A stretch of 64,000 nucleotides of DNA from positions 62,001-126,000 of the forward strand of contig NZ_JAQQFR010000009.1 of assembly GCF_046025915.1 (NCBI RefSeq), in the 5' to 3' direction. The translations under genes and the position numbers were made by a program. Below, piece by piece: positions 50,466-59,217 of the stretch. Source of the DNA: Herbaspirillum rhizosphaerae_A. Its GTDB lineage: Bacteria; Pseudomonadota; Gammaproteobacteria; Burkholderiales; Burkholderiaceae_D. The notes below the pieces were generated by a model, which saw nothing but the letters and a program-made list of their open reading frames with translations, did no database searches and was not told where the DNA came from. Position 1 is the first letter of the stretch. Each line of letters opens with the position of its first letter.

Positions 50466-51611
50466 TTACTTCCAGTTTGTACCGGTTAATTCGGAAAGCA
50501 AGGCGGCAACTTTGCTTCGGCTCGGGTGATAGCCGATGAAAACCAGTTCGGATTTATCGGTTTCCACCGCTTCGTTTGCAGCCGCGTTGGCGGCGTCCGC
50601 CGCATCTAAATTAATCGTCACGCGCGTGCGCACACCCTGCACCAGTTGCGGCCGCTTGCCTTCCAGCGTGCGCACAAAACCTTTGGTGCGCAAGATCGGC
50701 TCCGACTTCGCGGCTTCGGCAATTGCCTGCTTCAGTTTGTCTGCCGGTTGCGGTGACTGGCTGCGCAGCGTAAACGACAGCCAGCCCGGATCCTGTTCAT
50801 GAAAATGCTTGTGCGTCGCCAGTCCGTGGCTGTGCGCGCCGAGACCTGAATGTGCATGGCCATTAAGACGCCCCTGATCGGCCAGCACGCTGGCGTCGAC
50901 TCCGGGCATACGCACATGCGTGTAGGTGTGCTGATGCGCCTGCAAGGTCGGCTGATGCAACCGCAGGCCTAGCGCCAGTCGGATATCGAGCTGCGCCTTG
51001 TAAGCCAGCTCAAGGAAACGCACGTTGGGCGCGCAGGCGCGGACGCGCTGCTCGGCGTCCAGCAATTGCCCTTCGCTCAGATCGTCGATCTTGTTGAGTA
51101 CCACCACATCGGCGTATTCCAGTTGCCGACCGAACATGTCGGCAACGGCGTTGTCTGTGCTGCTTCCTTGTGCGAACCGGTCGTCCAGCAGCAAAGGCGT
51201 ATCCACCACCGCCAGGGTGGCGTCGAGGATGAAATGCGCCGCCAGTTCAGGCGTCTGCAGGCTTTCCATCACCGCCGTCGGCAAAGCCAGGCCGGAAGTT
51301 TCGATCAGCACATGATCGACTTGTGCACGACGCGCGGCCAGCGCCAGCATGGTCGGCACAAAGCGCTCATCGTCGCCGTACGCAATCAGGCCGTACGAGA
51401 AATCATGGATGCGCACATGCTCCGCGTCATCGCCGCTGTTGCTCACCGCCCGCATCAGATCGCCATCGATCGTCACCTCGCCGAACTCATTGATGAGCAG
51501 CGCCAGCCGGCGCGTCTGGCGGCGTTGCACCAGACTGCGCAGCAAGGTCGTCTTGCCGGCGCCGAGGAAGCCGGTGACGATGGTGACGGGGATAGGCTGC
51601 GCTGGCGTCAT
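50466..51611 (-). CDS. cobW: CobW-type G3E GTPase lacking the CXCC metal motif
   Basis: This 381-residue COG0523 GTPase has P-loop GFLGAGKTT (14-22), NEFGEVTIDGD (41-51), ETSGLALPT (104-112) and NKIDDLSE (173-180). At the place where CobW and ZNG1 proteins carry GCXCC, it reads GLIAY (74-78), so all three cysteines are gone while the flanking Asp-Glu-Phe-Pro-Thr context is kept. A His-rich segment (about 226-271, QHTYTHVRMP ... GHAHSGLGAHSHG ... HKHFHEQ) remains, and a C-terminal CobW_C domain follows. Placed in the cob cluster, it probably delivers cobalt, but by a different metal site. ATGA overlap with cobJ-cobK. Confidence 0.9.
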   Translation of the reverse strand: MTPAQPIPVTIVTGFLGAGKTTLLRSLVQRRQTRRLALLINEFGEVTIDGDLMRAVSNSGDDAEHVRIHDFSYGLIAYGDDERFVPTMLALAARRAQVDHVLIETSGLALPTAVMESLQTPELAAHFILDATLAVVDTPLLLDDRFAQGSSTDNAVADMFGRQLEYADVVVLNKIDDLSEGQLLDAEQRVRACAPNVRFLELAYKAQLDIRLALGLRLHQPTLQAHQHTYTHVRMPGVDASVLADQGRLNGHAHSGLGAHSHGLATHKHFHEQDPGWLSFTLRSQSPQPADKLKQAIAEAAKSEPILRTKGFVRTLEGKRPQLVQGVRTRVTINLDAADAANAAANEAVETDKSELVFIGYHPSRSKVAALLSELTGTNWK

Positions 51612-53185
51612 GCGTGCTTGCCTTCTTGTTGCTGCTCTTGCAACCATGCCTGCACCTGCGCCGAAGCGTGGCCCAGACTGTCGGCCTGCACCGGATAATC
51701 CAGCGCCGGACGGCGTACCGTCAGCAATGGAATACTCAACGCCTTCGCCGCATCCGCCTTGGCGCGATAACCGCCGGCATCGCCCGAATCCTTGGTCACC
51801 ACGCAATCGATGTTCCAGTCGCTCCACAGCGCCTGATTGAAGGCTTGCGAGAACGGTCCCTGCATGGCGCAAATGCGGCTACGCGGGATACCCAGATCAA
51901 TGGCGCGCTGGATGAATTCCGGCTCAGCGGTGACGCGTACGAACCATTGTTTCCGATCCGCGCCCGGCGCTTGCAAAAAGGTGGCGAGATCCTTGGAACC
52001 GGTGGCGAGGAAGATGCGCTCGCTCTTTGCAATCGCCTGTTCGGCGGCCTGCTCCATCGAATCGCAGACAAGCGCATCGCTCGCGATGTCGACGATTGCG
52101 CTTGGACGTTCATAACGCAGATAAGGGACGCCCAGGCTTTGCGACAAGCCCATCAATTGCTGCGACATCAACGTGGCATACGGATGCGTGGCATCGACCA
52201 GCACGCGCGCTGCGTGGCGCTGCAAGGCCTGCTTGCGCGCTTCCACACCCTGACGGCCGGCCCAGACGGTGACGCCGGGGCAATCCTGCAAGGCCAGCTC
52301 GCCGCCGTATTCGGTGGCGGTCGAGACGACTACCTGATGGCCTTGTTCGGCCAGCTGTCTGGCCAGTGTATTGCCATCGCTGGTGCCGGCAAAGACCCAT
52401 ATAGCCTGCGACGGCAATGCCGGTTCTTCTGCGGCCACGGTCGATTCGTCATGCCAGTCGTTGTAGCCGCGCGGTGTGAAGATGTAGCCGCGCTTGCGCT
52501 GGGTAAAACGATTGCCGATGACGATGCTGGTCAGCATGTCGAATTGCAGGGACGGCAACTCATCGAGACGATGGATGCTGACTTCCTGGCCGGGACGATA
52601 GGCGTTCTTCACCACGCCGCACAGCGTATGCGGCGCTTTGGATTCCAGCATCAGCTTGAGAATGCGATAGACACCTTCCTGACGGCCGGCGCTTTGCACG
52701 TTGTACAGCACGCAGGCAAGATCGGCCTGTGCGATGTGACGCGCACGGTTTTCGATCCATTCCCACGGGCACAGCAAATTCGACAGGCTCAGCGTGGCGA
52801 AGTCATGCGACAGCGGCGAGCCCAGCAAGGACGCGCAGGCGTTGGCCGAAGTAACACCGGGGATGACATTGACCTGGTAGTCGTCGTCTTCCTTCATTTC
52901 ATCGAAGGCCAGCGCCGCCATGGCATAGATGCCGATGTCGCCACTGGAAATCAACGCCACCTTTTCGCCGCTGCGTGCTTTGTCGATCGCCAGCAAGGCG
53001 CGTTCACGCTCCTGCGTCAGCGGCGGCGTAAAAATTTGCTTGCCTTCGATGTGCGAGGCGATCCAGCGCAGATACAACTCGTAAGCCACGATGACGTTGC
53101 TGTCGCGCAAGGCGGCAATGGCGCGCGGCACGATCAGATCGCCAAAGCCGGGGCCGACCGATACCAGGTTTAAAACTCCACTCAT
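51608..53185 (-). CDS. cobJ: Fusion of precorrin-3B C17-methyltransferase and precorrin-6A reductase (CobJ-CobK)
   Basis: This 525-residue protein joins two corrin-ring enzymes. Residues 1-about 245 are CobJ/CbiH, an SAM methyltransferase that contracts the ring, with VSVGPGFGDLIVPRA, SSGDIGIYAMA and VIPGVTSANACASLLGSPLSHDF. Residues about 261-510 are CobK/CbiJ, an NAD(P)H-dependent reductase, with IWVFAGTSDGNTLARQL, DATHPYA, and ATGSKDLATF. The linker is short (NDWHDESTVAAEEPALPSQ). In pathway order the two enzymes are separated by other steps, so the fusion probably improves assembly and not direct channelling. The ATG at 53185 is the family start. Confidence 0.93.
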   Translation of the reverse strand: MSGVLNLVSVGPGFGDLIVPRAIAALRDSNVIVAYELYLRWIASHIEGKQIFTPPLTQERERALLAIDKARSGEKVALISSGDIGIYAMAALAFDEMKEDDDYQVNVIPGVTSANACASLLGSPLSHDFATLSLSNLLCPWEWIENRARHIAQADLACVLYNVQSAGRQEGVYRILKLMLESKAPHTLCGVVKNAYRPGQEVSIHRLDELPSLQFDMLTSIVIGNRFTQRKRGYIFTPRGYNDWHDESTVAAEEPALPSQAIWVFAGTSDGNTLARQLAEQGHQVVVSTATEYGGELALQDCPGVTVWAGRQGVEARKQALQRHAARVLVDATHPYATLMSQQLMGLSQSLGVPYLRYERPSAIVDIASDALVCDSMEQAAEQAIAKSERIFLATGSKDLATFLQAPGADRKQWFVRVTAEPEFIQRAIDLGIPRSRICAMQGPFSQAFNQALWSDWNIDCVVTKDSGDAGGYRAKADAAKALSIPLLTVRRPALDYPVQADSLGHASAQVQAWLQEQQQEGKHA

Positions 53186-53233
53186 AAAACTACTTTCTCT
53201 TTGATACTTGTTTATTTACTTGCATTGTTCCGT

Positions 53234-54055
53234 CTAGACTGTGCCTGCCGGCGCGTCCGTATCCGGCAAGCCGATATCTTCCACCACGGCTACGGTGACG
53301 CCGTCGAGCGCAGTCTTTGGCAGTGCCAAGACACCGCGCGGGCTGGCTATCAGCGCGCAGGGTTCGCATACGCCGTCGACGCCGACATTCTTTTGCACCC
53401 ATTCCGACGGTGTCGTCACCCAGCCGCGCGCGGCGACATCCGAGGCGGCGATCACGCGTAGAGGCAGTTCATTGGCGGCGCAAAAGGTCAGCAAGCCGGG
53501 TTCTTCCGCCTTCAGATCAATCGTCGCCACTTCGCGCACGTCACTCAATGGACGTCCCAACAAGGCCAGTGCACGTGTAACGGCAGCGGAGATCTTTTCC
53601 ACCGGTACGTTCTTGCGGCAACCGATGCCGAGCACCAGCGGTTTCAGGGCTTCGGTGGCTGTCGTCACTACCGGCACCGCACCGACGACATTGGCGACGC
53701 GATAGGCCAGACGATTGCCGCCGCCTTCGTGGCCGCCCAAGAGCGACACGGCAAACCGTCCCGCTTCATCCAGCAGCACGACTGCGGGGTCGGTCAGTTT
53801 GTCTTGCGGCAAGCCTTCCAGAAAACGCACCGCCACGCCGCTCGCCGCCAGCATCACCCATTGCCCCTGATTGCGGTAGGAGGCGCGGAATTGCTGCTTC
53901 TGCGGAATACCGGCATTGAGCCACGGCCGATACAAAGTTCCACCGAGCTGTCCCTGCAGACGCGCCGCCAGCGCTTCGCTCTCCGCTCGCACCAGCCATA
54001 TGCCAAGCGTGCTGGATTGCGTTGTTGCATGCGTACTTTGCAGGGAATTACTCAT
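53234..54055 (-). CDS. cbiG: Cobalt-precorrin-5A hydrolase (CbiG)
   Basis: This 273-residue CbiG protein removes acetaldehyde from cobalt-precorrin-5A in the early-cobalt path. The N-terminal CbiG domain has GQWVMLAASGVAVRFLEG and VVLLDEAGRFAVSLLGGHEGGGNRLAYRVA, and the C-terminal CobE-like domain has LVLGIGCRKNVPVEKISAAV and IDLKAEEPGLLTFC. The N-terminal hydrolase half distinguishes it from stand-alone CobE. It lies between cobM and cobJ-cobK with a two-base gap to cobM. Confidence 0.9.
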   Translation of the reverse strand: MSNSLQSTHATTQSSTLGIWLVRAESEALAARLQGQLGGTLYRPWLNAGIPQKQQFRASYRNQGQWVMLAASGVAVRFLEGLPQDKLTDPAVVLLDEAGRFAVSLLGGHEGGGNRLAYRVANVVGAVPVVTTATEALKPLVLGIGCRKNVPVEKISAAVTRALALLGRPLSDVREVATIDLKAEEPGLLTFCAANELPLRVIAASDVAARGWVTTPSEWVQKNVGVDGVCEPCALIASPRGVLALPKTALDGVTVAVVEDIGLPDTDAPAGTV

Positions 54056-54057
54056 GA

Positions 54058-54879
54058 TCAGACCTCGTCTCCGGTGGCTGAAATTTCCACGGATTCTGCG
54101 GCGTCGTTGTCTTTTTTATTCTTTTTCACGACGCGGAACAAATGCGTGAAATCCTTGGAATATAAACTCGACTCAACTTGCTGCCCCTTATCCAGCGCCG
54201 CACCGACCAGCATCATGGTGGTCAGATTCCAGGCACCACGTTTGGTCTCTTCCAGCACCGTCGCCAGCGTGCCCTGATAGACGCGCTGATCGGGCCAGGT
54301 GGCGCGGTAGACTAGCGTCACCGGCGTGGTGTCGGGATAATGCAGGCGCAGGTCGGTGACGATCTTTTTCAGATGCGGGCCGGACAGGAAGATGCACATG
54401 GTCGCCTGGTGCTCGGCCAGACGTGCAATCGATTCCAGCTCCGGTACTGCCGAGGCGCGTCCCGAGACACGCGTCAGGATCACGGTCTGCGATACTTCCG
54501 GCTTGGTCAGTTCCGCCGTCACCGCCGAGGCGGCGGCAGTGAATGAAGACACGCCCGGCACGACTTCATAAGCGATGCCCAACGCTTCCAGCCGGCGCAT
54601 CTGCTCGGCGGTCGCGCCATAAATCGCCGGATCGCCGGAGTGCAGACGAACCACGTCGATGTCCTGTACTTTTGCGCGCTCGTAGCAAGCCTGCTGCTGC
54701 TCCAGATCGAGCTGTGCCGTATCGATCAGTTCGGCATCGGGACGGCAATGCTGGAGCATTTCGGTCGGCACCAGTGAGCCGGCGTACAACACCATCTGTA
54801 CGCTGCCGAGCAGCTTGGCGCCGCGCAGCGTGATCAGATCGGGGGCGCCGGGGCCGGCGCCTACAAAGTAGACCTTCAT
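54058..54879 (-). CDS. cobM: Precorrin-4 C11-methyltransferase
   Basis: This 273-residue tetrapyrrole methylase of the CobM/CbiF type adds the C11 methyl group to (cobalt-)precorrin-4. Motifs: VYFVGAGPGAPDLITLRGAKLL, VLYAGSLVP, VVRLHSGDPAIYGA, YEVVPGVSSFTAAAS. The C-terminal 25 residues (KKNKKDNDAAESVEISATGDEV) are a charged tail. It is 24 bases upstream of the end of cobI and two bases from cbiG. Confidence 0.94.
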   Translation of the reverse strand: MKVYFVGAGPGAPDLITLRGAKLLGSVQMVLYAGSLVPTEMLQHCRPDAELIDTAQLDLEQQQACYERAKVQDIDVVRLHSGDPAIYGATAEQMRRLEALGIAYEVVPGVSSFTAAASAVTAELTKPEVSQTVILTRVSGRASAVPELESIARLAEHQATMCIFLSGPHLKKIVTDLRLHYPDTTPVTLVYRATWPDQRVYQGTLATVLEETKRGAWNLTTMMLVGAALDKGQQVESSLYSKDFTHLFRVVKKNKKDNDAAESVEISATGDEV

Positions 54880-54903
54880 AAGTAGACTTTCATAAATTCA
54901 CCT

Positions 54904-55662
54904 TCATGCCTGATGTCTCTTTTCCAATGCGGTCTTGCGAATGAGCATGGTCGCCAGATAGCCGCTTACGGCATGATCCCGGTCGCCCGCTTCCAGTTCG
55001 CGCAAGTCGTTTGCCAATACTTCACCGTCCAGCCCGATACGGCGGGCAAAGGCGCAGTGTTCGGCGATGCCCATTTCCTTGAGCAACGCCAGCACCCACG
55101 GCAGGCGCGCGCCGACTTTCATCAGCACCACGATGTCGTGGGTTTCGATCTCATGTTGCAGGCTCGCCGGATCGTCCGGGCACGGCAGGATCAGCGTGCG
55201 CTCCTTGCCAACGCCCAACGGCCAGTCCAGCGCGGCGGCAGCCGACGCATAACTGGTAATACCTGGAAACGTCCGGTGCGGAAACACTGGCAGCAAATCC
55301 TTCAGCGCCGCCAGGATGTAGCCGTATGTCGAATACGTCAGCGTGTCGCCGATGGTCAGATAGGCCACGCTGCGACCGGCCTGCAATTCGGCGGCAATAT
55401 CCTGCGCCAGTTGTGCGTAGTGTTCGCGCAGCACGTTGCGATCGGGGTCCATGTTGAACTCGACTTCGCGCAGACGTTCCGGCGCGACGGCCACGCCTTC
55501 CAGGCATTGCAGCGCGACGGACGTGTCGGCGCTCCTGGCGCGCGGCACGTAGATCAGATCGGCCTTCTGCAAGGCCTGCATCGCCGCCAGCGGCAAATAC
55601 CCCGCCGGGCCGGGACCGACGCCGATGCCCCAGAACATGCCTGGCTCATTGCCTGCAATCAT
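54904..55662 (-). CDS. cobI: Precorrin-2 C20-methyltransferase
   Basis: This 252-residue tetrapyrrole methylase of the CobI/CbiL type methylates C20 of (cobalt-)precorrin-2. Motifs: GIGVGPGPAGYLPLAAMQAL, DLIYVPRARSADTS, VAYLTIGDTLTYSTYGYI, FPGITSYASAAAALDWPLG. The ATG at 55662 (MIAGNEPGMFWG) is chosen; a longer frame to 55776 would overlap cbiD. ATGA overlap with cbiD. Confidence 0.92.
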   Translation of the reverse strand: MIAGNEPGMFWGIGVGPGPAGYLPLAAMQALQKADLIYVPRARSADTSVALQCLEGVAVAPERLREVEFNMDPDRNVLREHYAQLAQDIAAELQAGRSVAYLTIGDTLTYSTYGYILAALKDLLPVFPHRTFPGITSYASAAAALDWPLGVGKERTLILPCPDDPASLQHEIETHDIVVLMKVGARLPWVLALLKEMGIAEHCAFARRIGLDGEVLANDLRELEAGDRDHAVSGYLATMLIRKTALEKRHQA

Positions 55663-56840
55663 GAATGACCTCCCAGCAAATTGCCGTCGAGATCGAACAG
55701 GCGCACCTCGACGCGCTTCACGGACGGCATGCGCGCCTGCGCCAGCGTGGCGATGCGCGCTTCGATCTCGCGCCACAAGCTAACTGAGCCTGGCTCATCT
55801 TTCAAACGTTCGATTGCTGCTTCCACTGTGTTTGCACTTTCTATCTCGGCGATCAGCGCGGCGGAAAATCCCAGCGTCGCCGCCAGCTCCGCCGCCACGC
55901 GGGCTACACCGCCCATCGCCATGTTGCTCTTGCTCGAATGCGTATCCCATACGCCGTCGAGCACTTTGGCCAGCTTGCCGGGATGACCTGCCAGCCACAA
56001 TATGTCCAACTCTGCATCCTGCTCGGCCAACGCCGTCTGCGTGAAGTCCAGCGCGTCTCCGAGGAAGTTGGCGATCTGCACCGAGCGCACTTCCGGCAAG
56101 CCCAACGCATCACGCGCAAAAGTCCTGCCGATCTTGCCGGGCAGATATGCCACGCAGGCGGCAACGCCGTTCGGCCTGCTTTCGTCAGCCAGTGCCACGC
56201 GGATATACACCTCAATCGACGCAATCCACGAGGCCAGCGACATCGGTTCCACAATGCCCGACGTACCCAGAATCGAAATGCCGCCGACGATACCGAGACG
56301 CGGATTAAAGGTCTTCTGCGCAATCTTCTGGCCGTCCTCGCAACCGATGGCAAGATCGAAACCTGAGCCTATCCTGCCTTGCATGCCCAGTTCTTCCAGC
56401 ACTTCCTTCACGGCCAGCCGCATCATCTGGCGCGGCACCGGATTGATAGCCGGCTCGCCGACCGCCACGCGTAAGCCGGGCTGCGTCGCCGTGCCGACAC
56501 CGGTCGCCGCCAGGAAGCGGATCTCGCCGATATCGTTGCGCGCCACTTCGGCAAAAATCGTCGCGCCGTGCGTGTTGTCAGGATCATCGCCACCGTATTT
56601 CAGGACTTCGGCACGCACGCGTTTTTCATCAAGCACCCGGACGTCCTGAATTGGCACCAACAAATAATGCTTGCCATCCGGCAGGCTGACCTCCGCCTTG
56701 TCGATTTTTTCGTCGCGCAACAGCATGGTCAGCGCAGCCTTCACCGCAGCTGTCGCGCAACTGCCGGTCGTCCTGCCGCGTCGCAGGCCGTTCGGGGCCA
56801 GCACGGTCAGGTCGAATTCGGCGCGTTCAAGCTCCGGCAT
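55659..56840 (-). CDS. cbiD: Cobalt-precorrin-5B C1-methyltransferase
   Basis: This 393-residue CbiD protein methylates C1 in the early-cobalt (anaerobic-type) pathway. It has RRGRTTGSCATAAVKAAL, TGVGTATQPGLRVAVGEPAINPVPRQMM, GILGTSGIVEPMS-like block (SILGTSGIVEPMSLASWIASIEVYI), and NFLGDALDF. CbiD replaces CobF of the late-cobalt route, and CobF was not seen. The start at 56840 overlaps the cbiX-cobH end by 14 bases. Confidence 0.95.
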   Translation of the reverse strand: MPELERAEFDLTVLAPNGLRRGRTTGSCATAAVKAALTMLLRDEKIDKAEVSLPDGKHYLLVPIQDVRVLDEKRVRAEVLKYGGDDPDNTHGATIFAEVARNDIGEIRFLAATGVGTATQPGLRVAVGEPAINPVPRQMMRLAVKEVLEELGMQGRIGSGFDLAIGCEDGQKIAQKTFNPRLGIVGGISILGTSGIVEPMSLASWIASIEVYIRVALADESRPNGVAACVAYLPGKIGRTFARDALGLPEVRSVQIANFLGDALDFTQTALAEQDAELDILWLAGHPGKLAKVLDGVWDTHSSKSNMAMGGVARVAAELAATLGFSAALIAEIESANTVEAAIERLKDEPGSVSLWREIEARIATLAQARMPSVKRVEVRLFDLDGNLLGGHS

Positions 56841-58470
56841 TTATCTGCAACTCCGCTTCCTGCGCGGCAATGACTTGTCCGATCGCGTCGATCATCAAGG
56901 CATTGACCACCGTCGCCGCCCACGGCGATCCGCCGCGCGTGCCGCTGTTGGTAATCCGCGGCACTTGCAGGCAGCGACGCAGATCGTCTTTGCTTTCTCG
57001 CGTGCCGACGAAGCCGACCGGCAAGCCGATCACCAGTTGCGGCCGCCAGCCGTGCTCACGGATCAGGCGTGTGGTCTCGACAATTGCGGTCGGTGCATCG
57101 CCGATGGCGAGGATGATGTCGTTACCGAATTTCTCCCATGCGCGACGTACGCCTGCTGCCGAGCGTGTGATGCCTTGCGCCTGCGACAACAAGTGCGTTT
57201 CGCGGTCGTGTACACCGCACCAGGTCTCGATGCCGAGCTGTTCGACCAGCGCGCGCTTGAGGCCGGTCTGCACCATCGTTACGTCGGTCACCACGCGCTT
57301 GCAGCGCAAGATGGCGCGAATGCCGGCTTCGATTGCTCCAGCGGAAAAATAGATATCGTCAACCGCGTTGAAATCGCCGCTGGTGTGCACCAGCCGCTGC
57401 AAAGCCGTCAGATGCGCAGGAGGAAACATCGACCAGTCGCGGCCGGCGGCGATGATCTCGAAGCTTTCCTTCTCGATCGGATGCGGTACATAGGGAGGAA
57501 AATCGGCTTTCGGCTCGGCAGCCAAAGTCTCCCGATTCAGCAAACCGCGCACTTGCAAGTGATGCGCGCGCTGCGGCTCGCCGATCTGCTCTTCAAAACC
57601 GACGATCTGCACACGGTATTTGCACAGGCTGCAATTCATAGCGGCACGTCCTTCGACCGCCTCGCGCGCACGCTCCAGCATGACGTCGGCAACGTGTTGA
57701 TGCACGCCGAAATAGCCGGCTTTCAGCACTTCCAGCCCCGGCTCACGCTGCTGCAAGTCATCGGCGGCAGCGTAGATGCGTTTCACCAGCACGCCATCGA
57801 ACAGGAAGAACGGCAACACGATGATGCGCGCAAAACCGAGCAAGGCTGCCGCACGCAAACCATCTGCTACTAGCGGTTTTGCGGTACCGGAATAACAAAC
57901 GTAGACGCCGCCAAAGCCCATGCCTTCTTCCAGCATGCGGGCCAGTTTAGAGACCTCGCCGTTGGCATCGGGATCGGTAGTGCCGCGACCGACCAGCACC
58001 AGGCAGGTATCGTCACGACGAATGGTTTGTGCGGATTGTGCTTCGGCGGCGAGCACGCGTTCCTGCGCCAGTTGCAGCAATTGCGGATGCAGGTTCATCG
58101 CCCCGCCGAAATGAAAATCGACGTCGGGATGCTTGCGCGCCAGCTCCAATACTTCGGCCGGCATGTCGTTCTTGGCATGACGCGCAGCCAGCAGGACGCC
58201 AGGTACGACGGCAACCTGTTTGCTGCCCGCGGCGACATTAGCTTCCACTGCTTCGCTGATGGTCGGACTGGAAAATTCGAGATAGCCATGGGTTACCACG
58301 CGGCCTGGCGCACGGGCGCGCACAATATCGACCAGCGCTTCGAATTCGCGCACAGCGTCGGCGTCGCGGCTGCCGTGACCAGCGATCACGATGCCGTAGC
58401 TTGTCGCATTGTCAATACGGTCAACAGGGTTGACTGCACTGCTGACGATATCGGCGGGCACCACGCTCAT
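56827..58470 (-). CDS. cbiX: Fusion of sirohydrochlorin cobaltochelatase and precorrin-8X methylmutase (CbiX-CbiC)
   Basis: This 547-residue protein joins two enzymes of different pathway stages. Residues 1-about 315 are a two-repeat long CbiX, which inserts Co2+ into sirohydrochlorin, with the catalytic-type HGSRDADAVREF (31-42) and HGYLEFSSPTISEAV (61-75). MNCSLCKYRV (278-287) holds a CXXC near a probable metal site. Residues about 327-540 are CbiC/CobH with YVPHPIEKESFEII, the key His in RLVHTSGDFN (362) and GLPVGFVGTRESKDDLR. The ATG at 58470 overlaps the cbiE stop (ATGA). Early and late steps are thus on one chain. Confidence 0.92.
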   Translation of the reverse strand: MSVVPADIVSSAVNPVDRIDNATSYGIVIAGHGSRDADAVREFEALVDIVRARAPGRVVTHGYLEFSSPTISEAVEANVAAGSKQVAVVPGVLLAARHAKNDMPAEVLELARKHPDVDFHFGGAMNLHPQLLQLAQERVLAAEAQSAQTIRRDDTCLVLVGRGTTDPDANGEVSKLARMLEEGMGFGGVYVCYSGTAKPLVADGLRAAALLGFARIIVLPFFLFDGVLVKRIYAAADDLQQREPGLEVLKAGYFGVHQHVADVMLERAREAVEGRAAMNCSLCKYRVQIVGFEEQIGEPQRAHHLQVRGLLNRETLAAEPKADFPPYVPHPIEKESFEIIAAGRDWSMFPPAHLTALQRLVHTSGDFNAVDDIYFSAGAIEAGIRAILRCKRVVTDVTMVQTGLKRALVEQLGIETWCGVHDRETHLLSQAQGITRSAAGVRRAWEKFGNDIILAIGDAPTAIVETTRLIREHGWRPQLVIGLPVGFVGTRESKDDLRRCLQVPRITNSGTRGGSPWAATVVNALMIDAIGQVIAAQEAELQINAGA

Positions 58471-59195
58471 GCAACCTCCGCAGACTTGGCAGATGTATCC
58501 GGTGGCGGCTCGATCTGGCTGTCCATGGGCGTGTGGGTACGAATCAGCATGATGCTCATGTCGGTGAACTCCTTGTCCACGCATTCGGCCAGTGAGCCAT
58601 GCCACTCTGCTTCACCACGCGTGAGGTTTTCCCAGACTTCGGTCGGATGGTCGGGCTGCACGCCGTTTTCCAGCAGATAAGCCGCGATATGGCGCGGCAT
58701 GAAGGAGCGCGCCGCATCCCATGGACACGGTATCACAATCGCATTGCGGCCGTCATTGAGCACATGCACAAGATGGCGCTTGAACGGCGTCAGGTCGCCG
58801 CGGCGATGGAAGGTAATAAAAGTTGTTTCGTCGAAACAAACCTTGGCGCGCGACGCCAGAATTTGCGCGGAGGAAATACCAGGCAAAGTCTCGACCGGAT
58901 GGCCGCAAGCGCGCTCGACGCGTTCCAGATACTGGAAGCCGCTGAAATGGATGTCGCCCATGAACACCACTACGCAGCGCTTGCCGGCGTGATGTGCAGC
59001 CGCGACCAGATCGAGCTGGGCGACCTGGTCGCGATAGTTCATGAGGACGACTTCCGCCGTCGGCGGGATAATGCTTTGCACGACATTGACGACGGCGTCG
59101 AAGCCCGCCACCACGTCGGCATTGCGAATCAGCTCGGCGCCGCGTTGGGTGAGGTAGCCGATATCGCCGGGACCTGCTCCGATGCAGATGATCAT
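58467..59195 (-). CDS. cbiE: Precorrin-6Y C5,15-methyltransferase subunit CbiE
   Basis: This 242-residue tetrapyrrole methylase matches CbiE, the methyltransferase half of CobL. Motifs: IICIGAGPGDIGYLTQRGAELIRNADVVAGF, VVVFMGDIHFSGFQYLERVERACGHPVETLPGISSAQI, and AIVIPCPWDA. The second half of CobL, CbiT, which decarboxylates, is absent from the protein and the window. Its stop overlaps cbiX's start. The start at 59195 is clear. Confidence 0.9.
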   Translation of the reverse strand: MIICIGAGPGDIGYLTQRGAELIRNADVVAGFDAVVNVVQSIIPPTAEVVLMNYRDQVAQLDLVAAAHHAGKRCVVVFMGDIHFSGFQYLERVERACGHPVETLPGISSAQILASRAKVCFDETTFITFHRRGDLTPFKRHLVHVLNDGRNAIVIPCPWDAARSFMPRHIAAYLLENGVQPDHPTEVWENLTRGEAEWHGSLAECVDKEFTDMSIMLIRTHTPMDSQIEPPPDTSAKSAEVA

Positions 59196-59217
59196 ATGTT
59201 GTTCCTTGATTAATTCT

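Noticed and set aside
51614..53173. A 519-codon plus-strand open frame
   Set aside because: Antisense of the CobJ-CobK fusion, with no motif of its own.
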